A stretch of 64,000 nucleotides of DNA from CAVVPY01 sp963750295 (GCA_963750295.1 CAVVPY010000001.1:1364001-1428000); one strand, 5' to 3'. Numbered from the stretch's first letter, positions 1 through 10,372 are shown. Notes: a model not told the origin generated them from the letters alone. Translations and numbers: made by a program.

Positions 1-239
1 ATCACCGGTGTGTGCACCGGGAAAGTGCGCTCGACACCAACGCCGAAGCTCACCTTGCGGACGGTGAAGGTCTCGCGCAGGCCACCACCCTGGCGCCGGA
101 TGACGGCACCCTGGAAGACCTGGATTCGGGAGCGGCTGCCCTCCACGACGCGGACGTGCACCTTCAGCGTGTCACCGGGCCGGAAGTCGGGCACGTCGTC
201 GCGCAGCGACTCGGCATCCAGGGTGTCGAGGGTGTTCAT
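1..239 (-). CDS. rplS: 50S ribosomal protein L19 (partial, C-terminus outside window)
   Basis: The first 79 codons of L19 are present on the minus strand, starting MNTLDTLDAESLRDDVPDF. The L19 core GDTLKVHVRVVEGSRSRIQ follows, then the QGAVIRRQGGG loop that contacts rRNA at the 30S-50S interface. The gene runs off the left edge, so about one third of the protein is missing. It is the last visible member of the rpsP-khpA-rimM-trmD-rplS operon, which reads right to left. About 190 bp separate it from trmD, so it may also have its own promoter; I see no clear one. Confidence 0.95.
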   Translation of the reverse strand, partial: MNTLDTLDAESLRDDVPDFRPGDTLKVHVRVVEGSRSRIQVFQGAVIRRQGGGLRETFTVRKVSFGVGVERTFPVHTPV

Positions 240-428
240 CTGCTTGGCTTCCTCACGTCTTGGGCGTTGCGTCTTCAGGCGGTGCGTCGCGTGCGTCACG
301 GACGCATGGGCACGCGGTATGCGATCAGCTACGACCACCGGGGAGTCCCGCGCGTCCGTACGGCGGGCAACCCCACGATGATGCCACATCCACCTGGGCC
401 AGCCGAAACCGGCGAACCCAGGTCCAGC

Positions 429-1124
429 TCAGCCCAGCAGGTCCGGGCGTCGCTGTGACGTGCGTTCCTGCGAGCGTGCGGCCCGCCAGCGGGCGATCTC
501 GCCGTGGTTGCCGGACAGGAGCACCGCCGGGACGTCGCGACCCCGCCAGGTCGCCGGCTTGGTATACGCCGGCGCCTCCAGCAGGCCGGCCGGTCCCGCG
601 CCGAAGGAGTCGTCAGGCGCCGACTCGGCATTACCGAGGACACCGGGCAGCAGGCGGCAGACCGCCTCGGCGATGACCAGGACGGCGACCTCGCCGCCGG
701 CCAGGACGTAATCACCGAGGCTCACCTCGTCCACGCGCATCCGTTCTGCGGCGTACTCGGTGACCCGCGCGTCGATCCCCTCGTAGCGGCCACAGGCGAA
801 CAGCAGCCAGGGTTCAGCCGCAAGTTCGGCGGCCATCGGCTGGGAGAAGGGCGCGCCCGCGGGCGTCGGGACGATCAGCCGCGGCTGGGGGCCGGCGGGC
901 GGCGCCACCGCGTCGAGAGCTCGACCCCACGGCTCGGGGAGCATGACCATCCCCGGCCCGCCGCCGTAAGGCGTGTCGTCGACGGTGCGGTGGACGTCGT
1001 CGGTCCACGTCCGCAGGTCGTGCACGCCCACCTGGATCTGCCCGCGCCCGATCGCGCGGCCGAGCAGGGACTGATGCAGCGGTGCGAGGTAGTCCGGGAA
1101 GATCGTGACGACGTCGAGTTTCAT
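429..1124 (-). CDS. trmD: tRNA (guanine-37-N1)-methyltransferase TrmD
   Basis: 231-residue SPOUT-class methyltransferase that makes m1G37 in tRNAs read by CNN codons and so prevents +1 frameshifting. The start MKLDVVTIFPDYL is the canonical TrmD N-terminus. Trefoil-knot AdoMet motifs are visible: GGGPGMVM, then LLFACGRYEGIDARV and the EVSLGDYVLAGGE signature. The C-terminal WRGRDVPAVLLSGNHGEIARWR block is the tRNA-contacting end. An in-frame upstream ATG exists but would add 49 residues without homology and overlap rimM. TrmD starts 11 bp after the rimM stop and is expected to be co-transcribed with it. Reading frame intact. Confidence 0.97.
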   Translation of the reverse strand: MKLDVVTIFPDYLAPLHQSLLGRAIGRGQIQVGVHDLRTWTDDVHRTVDDTPYGGGPGMVMLPEPWGRALDAVAPPAGPQPRLIVPTPAGAPFSQPMAAELAAEPWLLFACGRYEGIDARVTEYAAERMRVDEVSLGDYVLAGGEVAVLVIAEAVCRLLPGVLGNAESAPDDSFGAGPAGLLEAPAYTKPATWRGRDVPAVLLSGNHGEIARWRAARSQERTSQRRPDLLG

Positions 1125-1134
1125 GTGCCTCGCC

Positions 1135-1659
1135 TCACAGGTCGAACAGCCCCTCGGGCGGATCCACCTCGACGATGCCCGCGCCGACATCGACAGTCGG
1201 GACGACGGCGGACACGAACGGGACGAGCCGCTCGCGGCCGGCCACCTCGAGCACCAGGTACACGGCGGCACCGGCGTGCAGGACGTCGCGGACCGGGCCG
1301 AGCGCCTCGCCGGCGACCGTGCGTGCCTGCAGCCCGATCAGGTCGGTGTCGTAGAAGTCGTCGGCGTCCTCGAGGGCAGGACGGTCCGCGGTACGCATCA
1401 CGAGGTGGGTGCCACGGATAGCCTCGGCAGCCGTCCGGTCGTCCACTCCGGCGAAATGGACGACGACCTTGCCGCCCGCGCTCGACATCGCCTCGACCGT
1501 CAGCGGTCCTCGTTCGGCGGGCTCGGTGCCGAGGACCGTACCGACGGCGAAGCGGTCGTCGGGATCGTCGGTCCACGACTGGACGAAGACGTCGCCACGT
1601 ACCCCCCGCGGCCGGCCGATGCGCCCGATTGCGACGACGTCCGCGTCGCCCGCGTCCAT
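1135..1659 (-). CDS. rimM: 16S rRNA processing / 30S maturation factor RimM
   Basis: 174 residues. The N-terminal RimM barrel (IGRIGRPRGVRGDVFVQSWTD) binds ribosomal protein S19 during 30S head assembly. The C-terminal PRC-barrel contains DLIGLQARTVAGEALGPV and LVPFVSAVVPTVD. Length and domain order are normal for the family. It lies between khpA (7 bp gap) and trmD (10 bp gap), the conserved actinobacterial order. The ATG start gives MDAGDADVVAIGRIG, leaving a short N-terminal tail before the barrel. Confidence 0.96.
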   Translation of the reverse strand: MDAGDADVVAIGRIGRPRGVRGDVFVQSWTDDPDDRFAVGTVLGTEPAERGPLTVEAMSSAGGKVVVHFAGVDDRTAAEAIRGTHLVMRTADRPALEDADDFYDTDLIGLQARTVAGEALGPVRDVLHAGAAVYLVLEVAGRERLVPFVSAVVPTVDVGAGIVEVDPPEGLFDL

Positions 1660-1666
1660 CAGAGGG

Positions 1667-1903
1667 TCAGCGACGGTCGACGTCGACGACGTCGACGCGG
1701 ATGCCCTTGCCGCCGACGCCGTGAATCACCTGGCGCAGCGCTTTCGCGGTGCGGCCGTTGCGCCCGATGACGCGACCGAGGTCTTCGGGATTGACCCGAA
1801 CCTCCAGTCGCTGTCCGCGACGGTTGTCGACCATGTCCACCCGGACATCGTCCGGGTGGTCGACGATGCCACGCACGAGATGCTCGAGGGCTTCCTCGAG
1901 CAC
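1667..1903 (-). CDS. khpA: KH-domain RNA-binding protein KhpA (YlqC family)
   Basis: 78-residue single type-II KH domain. The GxxG loop is seen as VIGRNGRTAKALRQV, followed by the final strand GIRVDVVDVD. KhpA usually partners KhpB/EloR as a small RNA chaperone affecting cell elongation and sRNA biology; the partner is not in this window. The start is GTG at 1903, which overlaps the end of rpsP by a 1-base gap arrangement, so translation is probably coupled. An ATG inside (MLEE-type) is absent. Position between rpsP and rimM is diagnostic. Confidence 0.93.
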   Translation of the reverse strand: MLEEALEHLVRGIVDHPDDVRVDMVDNRRGQRLEVRVNPEDLGRVIGRNGRTAKALRQVIHGVGGKGIRVDVVDVDRR

Positions 1904-1904
1904 G

Positions 1905-2429
1905 TCAGCTCTCCGCCGACTCGGGGGCGGGTGCCTCCGTCGCCTCGGCAGCCGGTGCGTCCGCCTCGGCGGCCGGTGCGGCGGCTTCGGCAGCCGGTGC
2001 GTCCGCGTCGTCGGCCGTCTTCGCGGCAGCCTTCGGAGCGGCCTTGGCCGCCCGCTTCTTCGGCGTGGTGGCATCGGCCGTCGGCTCACCCGACGTCTCG
2101 GCCAGCGCGGCGTTGAAGACGTCCTGCTTGTTCGGCTTCGGCGCAGCGACGAGCATCGGCGGCGGGGCAGGCTCGCCCTTGAACCTCTGCCAGTCACCGG
2201 TGACCCGCAGGATCGCGGTGACGGCCTCGGTCGGCTGCGCGCCGACGCCGAGCCAGTAGGCGGCACGTTCGGCGTTCACGCGGATCACTGACGGGTCGTT
2301 CTTGGGGTGGTACTCGCCGATCGTCTCGATCGACCGGCCGTCACGCTTGGTGCGTGCGTCGGCGACGACGATTCGGTAGTGCGGCTCGCGCATCTTGCCC
2401 AGCCGCATCAGCTTGATCTTGGTTGCCAC
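1905..2429 (-). CDS. rpsP: 30S ribosomal protein S16 with long Ala/Pro/Glu tail
   Basis: 174 residues. The first 85 or so are a standard S16: ATKIKLMRLGKMREPHYRIV, then DGRSIETIGEYHPKNDPS and a conserved AERAAYWLGVGAQPTEAV. The rest is a low-complexity tail: a KKRAAKAAPKAAAKTA basic stretch followed by acidic Ala/Pro/Glu repeats. Such tails are known in actinobacterial S16, but this one roughly doubles the protein. The GTG start at 2429 was chosen because S16 begins (V/M)ATKIKL; the longer upstream frame has no homology. First gene of the operon; the promoter must lie in 2430-2600, divergent from the GH1 gene. Confidence 0.96.
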   Translation of the reverse strand: MATKIKLMRLGKMREPHYRIVVADARTKRDGRSIETIGEYHPKNDPSVIRVNAERAAYWLGVGAQPTEAVTAILRVTGDWQRFKGEPAPPPMLVAAPKPNKQDVFNAALAETSGEPTADATTPKKRAAKAAPKAAAKTADDADAPAAEAAAPAAEADAPAAEATEAPAPESAES

Positions 2430-2602
2430 GGGTGTCGGTGCTCCAGACTCGAACGAGGTGGAAGTCCGTGCCGGGGTGGGGTGCACCGGCGGAACTTCCG
2501 GATGGACTGGCCGGGGCGTGGTGAGAGGGTCCAGCCCGGCCGGTGCTCAACCGTGCATTCTGCCAGATGCCGCGGCACTCCCGAACCTGCGCCCGGTGCC
2601 GG

Positions 2603-2608
2603 TAGCGT
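2603..2608 (+). promoter_or_regulatory. -10 hexamer of a probable leaderless promoter (GH1 gene)
   Basis: TAGCGT lies exactly 7 bases before the ATG at 2616 and there is no Shine-Dalgarno sequence. The same TAnnnT-N6/7-start layout recurs at several genes of the window. Known actinobacterial biology: a sigma-A -10 at this distance puts the transcription start on the start codon. Inference; not proven. Confidence 0.5.
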
Positions 2609-2615
2609 CGAGACC

Positions 2616-4032
<1,417 letters not shown>

Positions 4033-4105
4033 CAGCCGTCGTGGCGTCGGCCACTGTTCACGGCGTGTTGGACGTACCCGGCAGCGGCGAGCTGCTAGAA
4101 AAGGT

Positions 4106-4140
4106 GTGGGCCCCTCAAAGTATGAGTTTGAGGGGCCCAC
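4106..4140. terminator. Strong hairpin terminator between convergent genes
   Basis: A perfect 14-bp inverted repeat (GTGGGCCCCTCAAA and its complement) encloses a 7-base loop. On the minus strand the stem is followed by ACCTTTTCTAG, a short T run, which suits termination of the MFS transcript. On the plus strand no T run follows, though GC-rich hairpins alone can terminate in actinobacteria, so it may serve the GH1 gene too. Confidence 0.75.
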
Positions 4141-4367
4141 GTTCGGCTCGGACACATGACGATCCATGCCTGCACGTACCGTCCCCGACTCCGCGTCGTC
4201 ACCCGCGGTTGCCTGCGGTTTGACCCTTCGGCCCGGTCGCTTCCGGTCCGTGCGCGCCTCCCCTTGCGGTTCGGCGTAGGGCAATGTCTACCCGGTCCGA
4301 TCACCGCGCGCAAGGGCCAATGTCCCGACCTCGACTGGAACTTGATCCCAGTCATCATTGATGATTC

Positions 4368-4433
4368 TTGTGCACAGGTCCGTCCACACGACGTCCACAA
4401 GTGGTCCACAAAGTGTCCACAGTTCCGTCCACA
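4368..4433 (+). promoter_or_regulatory. Six helically phased DnaA-box-like heptamers
   Basis: Five exact GTCCACA heptamers start at 4382, 4393, 4404, 4415 and 4427, preceded by GTGCACA at 4370 (full 9-mer TTGTGCACA). Start-to-start spacings are 12, 11, 11, 11 and 12 bases, all in the same orientation, so every box faces nearly the same side of the helix. The actinobacterial DnaA box is TTGTCCACA, and each repeat matches its last seven bases (six of seven for the first). No dnaA, dnaN or parAB is nearby, so this is not the standard oriC. It could be a DnaA-titration or reactivation site, or an operator array for another protein. Confidence 0.55.
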
Positions 4434-4461
4434 GGTGGGGACACGGGTGGGGATACTCGGG

Positions 4462-5823
4462 CTACAGGTCCCACCACCGTGCGGGCCCTACCCGAACCGG
4501 TACCGGCCGTCCCTGACGCTGGCGCTCACGCGCGGCGGCACGCACCCGCCGGTACCAGATGATGATCTGGACCGCGCCGAATGCCTGCACGGTGACCGGC
4601 ACGAGCAACGCGAAGCGGAACGCGTGCGGCGTGGTCCCACCGAGCAGGTCCAGCGTCCAACCGAATGCCATCGCGATCACCACGGTCGCGGCGAACCCGC
4701 CGACGTTCACGACCCCGGACGCGAGCCCGATCGTCCGGGCCGGGTTGTAGTCGCGAGCCAGCGCGAACGACACCATCGACGCGGGTCCGCCGATCATCGT
4801 GAGGACGAACAGCACCGCGACGACGGCTCGGGGTGGGTGGTCACCCAGGAATGCGACGGTCACCGACCAGCCGAGCACGGTCGACCGCGCACACGGTGAG
4901 TGCGATCGGGACGCGAACCCGCGGGTGGCGGCCGATGACCGCACCGATGACCGGGCTCGGCGATCGCCGCGACGAGCACCGCCGACCAGCAGCACCGCTC
5001 CCGCTCGCCGAGGCGGTGAACCCGGCGCCGCGCTGCAGGTACGGGACGCCCCACAGGACCGCGAACGATCGTCGCCGAGGCCATCGACGCGAAGTGCACC
5101 CAGAAGCCCGAGCCGGGTTCCGGGCAGTCGCCAGGCCGCGGCGACGCGCCGGCTGACGATGCCGATGCCGCTACGAACCTTGGCCGCCGAGCGCAGTCGC
5201 TGCGGCGGTGTCACCCGGTCGTCGATGCGCCGCCAGACGACGACGGCCGCGACAAGTGACAGTGCGGCCGCGATCGCATAGCTCGGGGTCCAGCCGATCG
5301 CGGACAGGGTAGCGTGAGCGGCAGCGTCGCGAGCAGGTTGCCGACCATGCCGAACATCGCGGTGACCGCGACGACCATCGGGTAGCGCTGCGCGCTGAAC
5401 TGCCGCGCGGCGTAGCGCAGGACGCTCACGAAGGTCATCGCGTCGCCGCAGCCCGAACAGGGCACGGGCGGCAAGGGCGACCGGGTAGGACGGGGCGACG
5501 GCGAACAGCAACTGCCCAAGGCCCATCAACGCGGCCGCTGCGACGAGCAACCGGCGCGGCCCGTAGCGATCGACGAGCACGCCGGTCGGGATCTGCATCG
5601 CGGCGTACACGCCGATCTGCAGCAGGATGAAGACGCTCAGCTGCGCCGGCGCTGATGCCGAAGCGTCGCTCGGCGAGCAGCCCGGCGACGCCCAGCGAAC
5701 TGCGGTGGAACACCGCGAGGAAGTACACGCCGGCAGCCAGCGCCCAGCCGCGCGTGGCCGGCCGGCCGACGAACGGACCGGAACAGGTGCAACCGACCGT
5801 CGGTGAAGGTGGAAGCAGCTCAT
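4462..5823 (-). CDS. Major facilitator superfamily transporter, several frame breaks
   Basis: 12-TM MFS permease, probably a metabolite/proton symporter. Fragments in different frames assemble into one protein: GVYFLAVFHRSSLGVAGLLA (TM1), IGVYAAMQIPTGVLVDRYG (the MFS loop 2-3 motif), VALAARALFG, AMFGMVGNLLATLPLTLL, a conserved IVSRRVAAAWRLPGTRLG linker, then MVSFALARDYNPARTIGLA and a final TM near the C-terminus. At least four frame switches occur between about 4850 and 5750. The ATG at 5823 overlaps the stop of the GntR gene as ATGA, which fixes the start and suggests coupled translation. The upstream GntR regulator probably controls it. Substrate unknown. Confidence 0.75.
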   Translation of the reverse strand: MSCFHLHRRSVAPVPVRSSAGRPRAAGRWLPACTSSRCSTAVRWASPGCSPSDASASAPAQLSVFILLQIGVYAAMQIPTGVLVDRYGPRRLLVAAAALMGLGQLLFAVAPSYPVALAARALFGLRRRDDLRERPALRRAAVQRAALPDGRRGHRDVRHGRQPARDAAAHATLSAIGWTPSYAIAAALSLVAAVVVWRRIDDRVTPPQRLRSAAKVRSGIGIVSRRVAAAWRLPGTRLGLLGALRVDGLGDDRSRSCGASRTCSAAPGSPPRRAGAVLLVGGARRGDRRARSSVRSSAATRGFASRSHSPCARSTVLGWSVTVAFLGDHPPRAVVAVLFVLTMIGGPASMVSFALARDYNPARTIGLASGVVNVGGFAATVVIAMAFGWTLDLLGGTTPHAFRFALLVPVTVQAFGAVQIIIWYRRVRAAARERQRQGRPVPVRVGPARWWDL

Positions 5824-6521
5824 CGGTCGCGCAGCAGCCGTTCGGCGTGGTCGAGGTGGGCGCACACCGCTGCCTCGGCGGCACGCAGCGTGCGGGCGGC
5901 GATCGCGGCCTGGATCGCCTCGTGGTCGACGATCATGGCTCGCATCCGGGACGCGTCGAGGCCGCCGGACCGCCCCCTCGTCGAGGAGTCCGCAGTCGAT
6001 GCGAGCAGGTTGACGACGCCCATCCGCAGCTGCCGGTCACGCAATGACCGGTAGACCTCGCTGACGATGTCGTTGCCGGCCGCATCGACGATCTCGGCGT
6101 GGAAGTCCCGGTCGGCCTCGACGTAGGCCCGGGCATCGCGCGCACGCATCGCCACGCGCATCGCCTCGAGATGCAGTTCGAGACGCACGACCAGTTCGTG
6201 CCCCGACGAGGTCACCGCCTTGCGGACCGCGAAGGTCTCGATCAGCCGCCGGGTCTCGAGGACGTCGGCGACCTCGGCCTGCGTGACCGGCAGCACGAGC
6301 GCCCCGCGCTTCGGCAGCAGCCGCACGAGCCCCTCGGCCTGCAGTCGCAGCAGCGCCTCACGGACGGGCGTGCGCGACACGCCGACGGCGGCGGCGAGCT
6401 CGCCCTCGGTCAGCAGGTCGTGCGGGGCGTACTGGCGCGAGAGCACCGCTTGCTTGGCATAGGCGTGGACCCGGTCGGCCGCCGACTGAGGAACGGGATG
6501 CACCTGAGCGGAATCCACCAT
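5820..6521 (-). CDS. GntR/FadR-family transcriptional regulator (FCD domain)
   Basis: 233 residues, intact. The N-terminal winged helix (DLLTEGELAAAVGVSRTPVREALLRLQAEGLV) is the classical GntR signature. The C-terminal all-helical FCD ligand domain starts near residue 85 (VLETRRLIETFAVRKAV) and has the usual metal-binding Asp/His pattern, with YVEADRDFHAEIVDAAGN and a later DHEAIQAAI. Such FadR-type regulators normally repress an adjacent transport or catabolic operon in response to an organic acid. It overlaps the MFS gene by ATGA and is the first gene of that pair. TAGCAT lies 6 bases before the ATG, so the transcript may be leaderless. Confidence 0.9.
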   Translation of the reverse strand: MVDSAQVHPVPQSAADRVHAYAKQAVLSRQYAPHDLLTEGELAAAVGVSRTPVREALLRLQAEGLVRLLPKRGALVLPVTQAEVADVLETRRLIETFAVRKAVTSSGHELVVRLELHLEAMRVAMRARDARAYVEADRDFHAEIVDAAGNDIVSEVYRSLRDRQLRMGVVNLLASTADSSTRGRSGGLDASRMRAMIVDHEAIQAAIAARTLRAAEAAVCAHLDHAERLLRDR

Positions 6522-6593
6522 GTATCTATGCTACGACAGCGCCCCGTCCCCCAAGTCCACGACCGTGAGCAACGCGACAGCGCACCGTCAGGA

Positions 6594-7677
6594 CTAGCCG
6601 ACGACGGCGCCGCGCAGCACGATCCGCCGCGGGGCGGTCAGCGCGGCCAGGTCGACGCGCGGGTCGGTGTCGTAGACGACCAGATCGGCGGGGGCACCCT
6701 CGACCAGCCCCGGCAGCCCGAGCCAGGCACGTGCACGTTCCATGACGCCTGCGCGATCACCTCCGACTGCGGGATGCCGGCGCCGATCAGTGCCCGGATC
6801 TCGTCGCGGATCAGCCCGTGCGGCAGCGAGCCGCCGGCGTCGGTGCCGGTGTACACCGGCACTCCGGCCTCGAACGCGGAGCGGACGCGCTCGCGCGAGG
6901 TCGCGAACAGCGCCCGCATGTGCGCCGCGTACATCGGGAACTTCTCCTCGCCCGCCAGTGCGATCGACGGGAAGTTGTCGATGTTGATCAACGTCGGCAC
7001 GACCGAGCAGCCTGCCGTCACGCGCGTCGGCGATCAGGTCGTCCGTCAGCCCGGTGCCGTGCTCGATCGAGTCGACCCCGGCCGCGATGATGCCGGGCAG
7101 CGCGTCCTCGCCGAAGACGTGGACGCGACCCGAGCGCCGAGCTCGTGCGCCCGCGCCACCGCAGCAAGCAAGGACGTCGTCGGGCCACACCGGCGCGAGG
7201 TCGCCGACCGAACGGTCGATCCAGTCGGCGGCGATCTTGACCCAACCGTCGCCCGGCCGCGGCCTGGCGCTCGACCTCGGCCACCAGGTCGGCCGGCTCG
7301 ACCTCGACGCCGAGATCGCGGATGTAGCGCTTGGGCCGGGCGATGTGCCGCCCGGCACGGATCAGCCGCGGCAGGTCCTCGCGGTCCTGGACCGCACGGT
7401 TGTCGACCGGCGACCCGGCGTCGCGCAGCAGCAGCGCCCCGGCGTCGCGATGGCGGCGGGCCTGCTCGACCTGGTCCTCGAGGCCCGGCGTCGCGCCGAG
7501 CGGGCTGTAGCCCGACGTGCGCGTGCGCGTCGACGAAACCCGGGACGATCCAGCCGCTGGTCGGCGACCGTCTCGGTCTCGCCCGCCGGCCGGTCGAAAC
7601 GTCAGCCGGCCCTCGACGACCCAGGCGTCGCGTTCGGTCTCGTCCGGCAGGAAGACGCCGCGCAGGTGAATGGTCAT
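6594..7677 (-). CDS. Amidohydrolase / imidazolonepropionase-like metal hydrolase, broken frame
   Basis: Metal-dependent hydrolase of the amidohydrolase superfamily. Fragments from three frames join as MTIHLRGVFLPDETERDAWV (N-terminal beta-sandwich), a region with VSSTRTRT that represents the degraded HxH metal motif (expected VDAHAHVG), DGWVKIAADWIDR, GVDSIEHGTGL (metal-binding His), SAFEAGVPVYTGTDAGGSLPHG (metal-binding Asp) and a C-terminal PADLVVYDTDPRVD. At least four frame switches lie between 6700 and 7600. The ATG at 7677 is 5 bp after the HIT stop, so the two genes are probably one transcript. Substrate not identifiable; cyclic amide or prolidase-like activity is possible. Confidence 0.72.
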
Positions 7678-7682
7678 GCCGG

Positions 7683-8237
7683 TCAACCCGCCGGCCAGGC
7701 CGCGACGAGTTCCGCCCGGGCCTCGGCGAGCAGTTGGGGCAGCACCCGTGTGCGCGCGACGATCGGCATGAAGTTCGTGTCGCCGCCCCAGCGGGGCACG
7801 ACGTGCTGGTGCAGGTGCGCAGCGATCCCCGCGCCCGCCACGTGGCCCTGGTTCATGCCGATGTTGAAGCCGTGCGGCGCCATCGCGGTCTGCAGCGCCC
7901 GGATCGCCGCTGCGTGAAGACGCCGAGTTCGATGGTCTCGGCCCGGTCCAGGTCGATGTAGTCGGCGACATGGCGGTACGGGATCGCCATCAGGTGTCCC
8001 GAGCTGTACGGGTACAGGTTCAGCACCGGCATAGACGTGCTCGCCGCGCGCGACGATGAGCGCGTCCTCGTCGCTCTCGGTCGGCTTGCTGCAGAACGGG
8101 CAGTCGGCGCCGGCTTCGTCGTGGTCGGGCTTGTTCTCGCCCCGGATATAGGCCATCCGGTGCGGCGTCCAGAGCCGCTCGAAGCCGTCGGGGTCGCCGA
8201 GGAACCGGGCCGCGTCCTCGGCCGGCGGCTCGGTCAC
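7683..8237 (-). CDS. HIT-domain protein (actinobacterial AP4A-phosphorylase type)
   Basis: 184 residues. The HIT triad motif HLHQHVVPRWGGDTNF sits near the C-terminus, and the N-terminus (FERLWTPHRMAYI) matches the actinobacterial subgroup of Mycobacterium tuberculosis Rv2613c, an ATP/diadenosine-tetraphosphate phosphorylase. A CPFC pair after residue 45 fits the zinc site of some members. The middle, about 7910-8030, is out of frame (...EHVYAGAEPVP... where VLNLYPYxxGHLM is expected) and then returns, so two compensating indels are likely. It follows thrS by 13 bp on the same strand, the same order as in mycobacteria. Confidence 0.85.
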   Translation of the reverse strand: MTEPPAEDAARFLGDPDGFERLWTPHRMAYIRGENKPDHDEAGADCPFCSKPTESDEDALIVARGEHVYAGAEPVPVQLGTPDGDPVPPCRRLHRPGPGRDHRTRRLHAAAIRALQTAMAPHGFNIGMNQGHVAGAGIAAHLHQHVVPRWGGDTNFMPIVARTRVLPQLLAEARAELVAAWPAG

Positions 8238-8250
8238 GGGTCGGGCCGAA

Positions 8251-10348
8251 TCATGCGGTCGGCCCGGCGACCGGCTCGGCGAACAGTTCCGCTGACGGCG
8301 ACGCGTTCAGTCGCCGCGCGATGACTGCGGTGATCTCGTCGATCGCCTGCTCGACAGGAATGCCGTTGCGCTGCGAGCCGTCCCGGTACCGGAACGACAC
8401 CGCGCCGGCCTCGTCGTCGGTGGCCCCGGCGATCAGCATGAACGGGACCTTCTGCTTCTGCGCCGTGCGGATCTTCTTCTGCATCCGGTCATCGGAGTCG
8501 TCGACCTCGACCCGGATGCCCGCTCGGCAGCATCCGCTCGGCCACCTGGTCCAGCTACGGCACCTGGTCGTCGGTGACCGGGATGCCGCACCGCCTGGAC
8601 CGGCGACAGCCAGACCGGGAACGCACCCGCGTAGTGCTCGGTGAGCACGGCGATGAAGCGCTCGATCGAGCCGAACAGGGCGCGGTGGATCATCACCGGC
8701 CGGTGCCGCTCGCCGTCCGCACCCTGGTACTCGAGTCCGAAACGCTCGGGCAGGTTGAAGTCGAGCTGGATGGTGGACATCTGCCAGGTGCGGCCGATCG
8801 CGTCCCGCGCCTGCACCGAGATCTTCGGTCCGTAGAACGCGGCGCCGCCCGGGTCCGGCACCAGGACCGAGCCCGGACTCCTGCCCGACCTCGGCGAGGG
8901 TGGCTGTCGCCTCGTCCCACACCTCGTCCGAGCCGACGTACTTGTCCGGATTCTTCGTCGACAGTTCGAGGTAGAAGTCGTCCAGGCCGTAGTCGCGCAA
9001 CAGGCCGAGGACGAAGGTGAGCAGCGAGCGCAGCTCGTTCCTGACCTGCTCGAGCGTGCAGTAGATGTGCGCGTCGTCCTGGGTCATGCCGCGAACCCTG
9101 GTCAGGCCGTGGATGACGCCGGACTTCTCGTAGCGGTACACCGATCCGAACTCGAACAGCCGCAGCGGGAGTTCCCGGTACGACCGGCCCCGGCTGCGGA
9201 AGATCAAGCAGTGCATCGGGCAGTTCATCGGCTTGAGGTAGTAGTCCTGCCCCGGCCGCCGCATCTCGCCGTCCGGGCCGAACTCGGCATCGACGTGCAT
9301 CGGCGGGAACATCCCGTCCGCGTACCAGTCCAGGTGGCCCGAGATCTCGTACAGCTGGCCCTTCGTGATGTGCGGGGTGTACACGAACTCGTACCCGGCG
9401 GCGACGTGCTCAGCGCGCGAGTAGTCCTCCATCGCCGTGCGCAGGATCCCGCCCTTGGGGTGGAACACCGCCAGGCCCGAGCCGAGTTCGTCCGGGAAGC
9501 TGAACAGGTCGAGTTCGGTGCCGAGCTTGCGGTGGTCGCGCTTGGCCGCCTGCTCCAGCCGCAGCAGGTGCGCCTTGAGATCATCGCGCGACGCCCAGGC
9601 GGTTCCGTAGATGCGCTGCAACTGCGGGTTCTTCTCGCTGCCGCGCCAGTAGGCGGCAGCGGTGCGCATGAGCTTGAACGCCGGGATGCGCCGCGTGGTG
9701 GGCAGGTGCGGCCCGCGACAGAGGTCGGTCCAGACTCGCTCGCCGGACTTGGCGTCGAGGTTGTCGTACATGGTCAGCCCGCCGGCACCGACCTCGGTGG
9801 CTTCTTCGGCGTTGGCCGTGGACTTCAGTCCGATCAGCTCGAGCTTGAACTTCTCGTGGCTCAGCTCGGCGCGGGCGGCGTCGTCGTCAAGTGGCCGGCG
9901 CGAGAAGCGCTGTGCCGGCCTTGACGATCTCGCCCATCTTCTTCTCGATGGCGGTCAGGTCGTCCGGGGTGAACGGGCGCTCGGGCAGGAAGTCGTAGTA
10001 GAAGCCGTCCTCGATCGGTGGGCCGATGCCGAGCAGGGTGCCGGGGAAAAGGCTCTGCACCGCTTGGGCCAGGACGTGGGCGGCTGAATGGCGCAGCACG
10101 GCCAGCCCGTCCGGGGACGAGGCGGCAACCGGCGCGACGTCGGCACCGGCGTCGGGCGCCCAGTCGAGGTCGCGCAGCGCGCCGTCCGGATCGCGCACCA
10201 CCACCGCCCCGGCCGGGCCGTTGGTGTCGATGCCTGCCTCCCGCAACGCATCGAGCGCCGTCGTACCCGCCGAGACCGGGACGGTCTGGGCGGGACCGGG
10301 TGGCGCTACTGAGGCAGGCACTAGGGCTCCAGGAGGACGGTCCGGCAT
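8251..10348 (-). CDS. thrS: Threonyl-tRNA synthetase, at least three frame breaks
   Basis: Essential class II synthetase that charges tRNA-Thr. The order is complete: TGS domain (TTALDALREAGIDTNGP), editing domain (LRHSAAHVLAQAVQSLFPG and later WTDLCRGPHLPTT), catalytic core (motif 1 ITKGQLYEISGHLDWY, zinc ligand in LKPMNCPMHCLIF, motif 2 FGSVYRYEKSGVIHGL, motif 3 PVMIHRALFGSIERF), and anticodon-binding domain (GIRVEVDDSDDRMQKKIR). Frames switch near 9890-9905, 8865-8890 and 8510-8580, and the total length is not a multiple of three. An essential gene cannot be a pseudogene unless duplicated, so these are strong evidence of sequence errors. The start at 10348 is inferred from the TGS domain position. 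Confidence 0.93.
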
Positions 10349-10372
10349 GGCGCCGGACGGCGGGCGATCGAC

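Larger units (their letters stand above)
4033..4461. other. Gene-free region between convergent genes
   Basis: No credible coding sequence is seen here. Its open frames lack homology and have poor third-position GC bias. It holds a 14-bp stem hairpin (4106-4140) and a phased GTCCACA array (4368-4433). It separates the end of the GH1 gene (plus) from the end of the MFS gene (minus), so neither signal sits in an obvious promoter position. The 4141-4367 part contains nothing I can name. Confidence 0.7.

Noticed and set aside
4200..4230. A DosR-like match (reverse complement of GACCCTTCGGCCCGG)
   Set aside because: About ten of fifteen positions match and the second arm is broken; it is not in a promoter and far from the dormancy cluster.
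4095..4409. 104-codon frame on the minus strand across the gene-free region
   Set aside because: It crosses the terminator hairpin and the DnaA-like array, has no ribosome-binding site and no codon bias.
4368..4433. Chromosomal origin oriC
   Set aside because: No dnaA, dnaN, recF, rpmH or parAB nearby and no AT-rich unwinding element; only the boxes resemble an origin.
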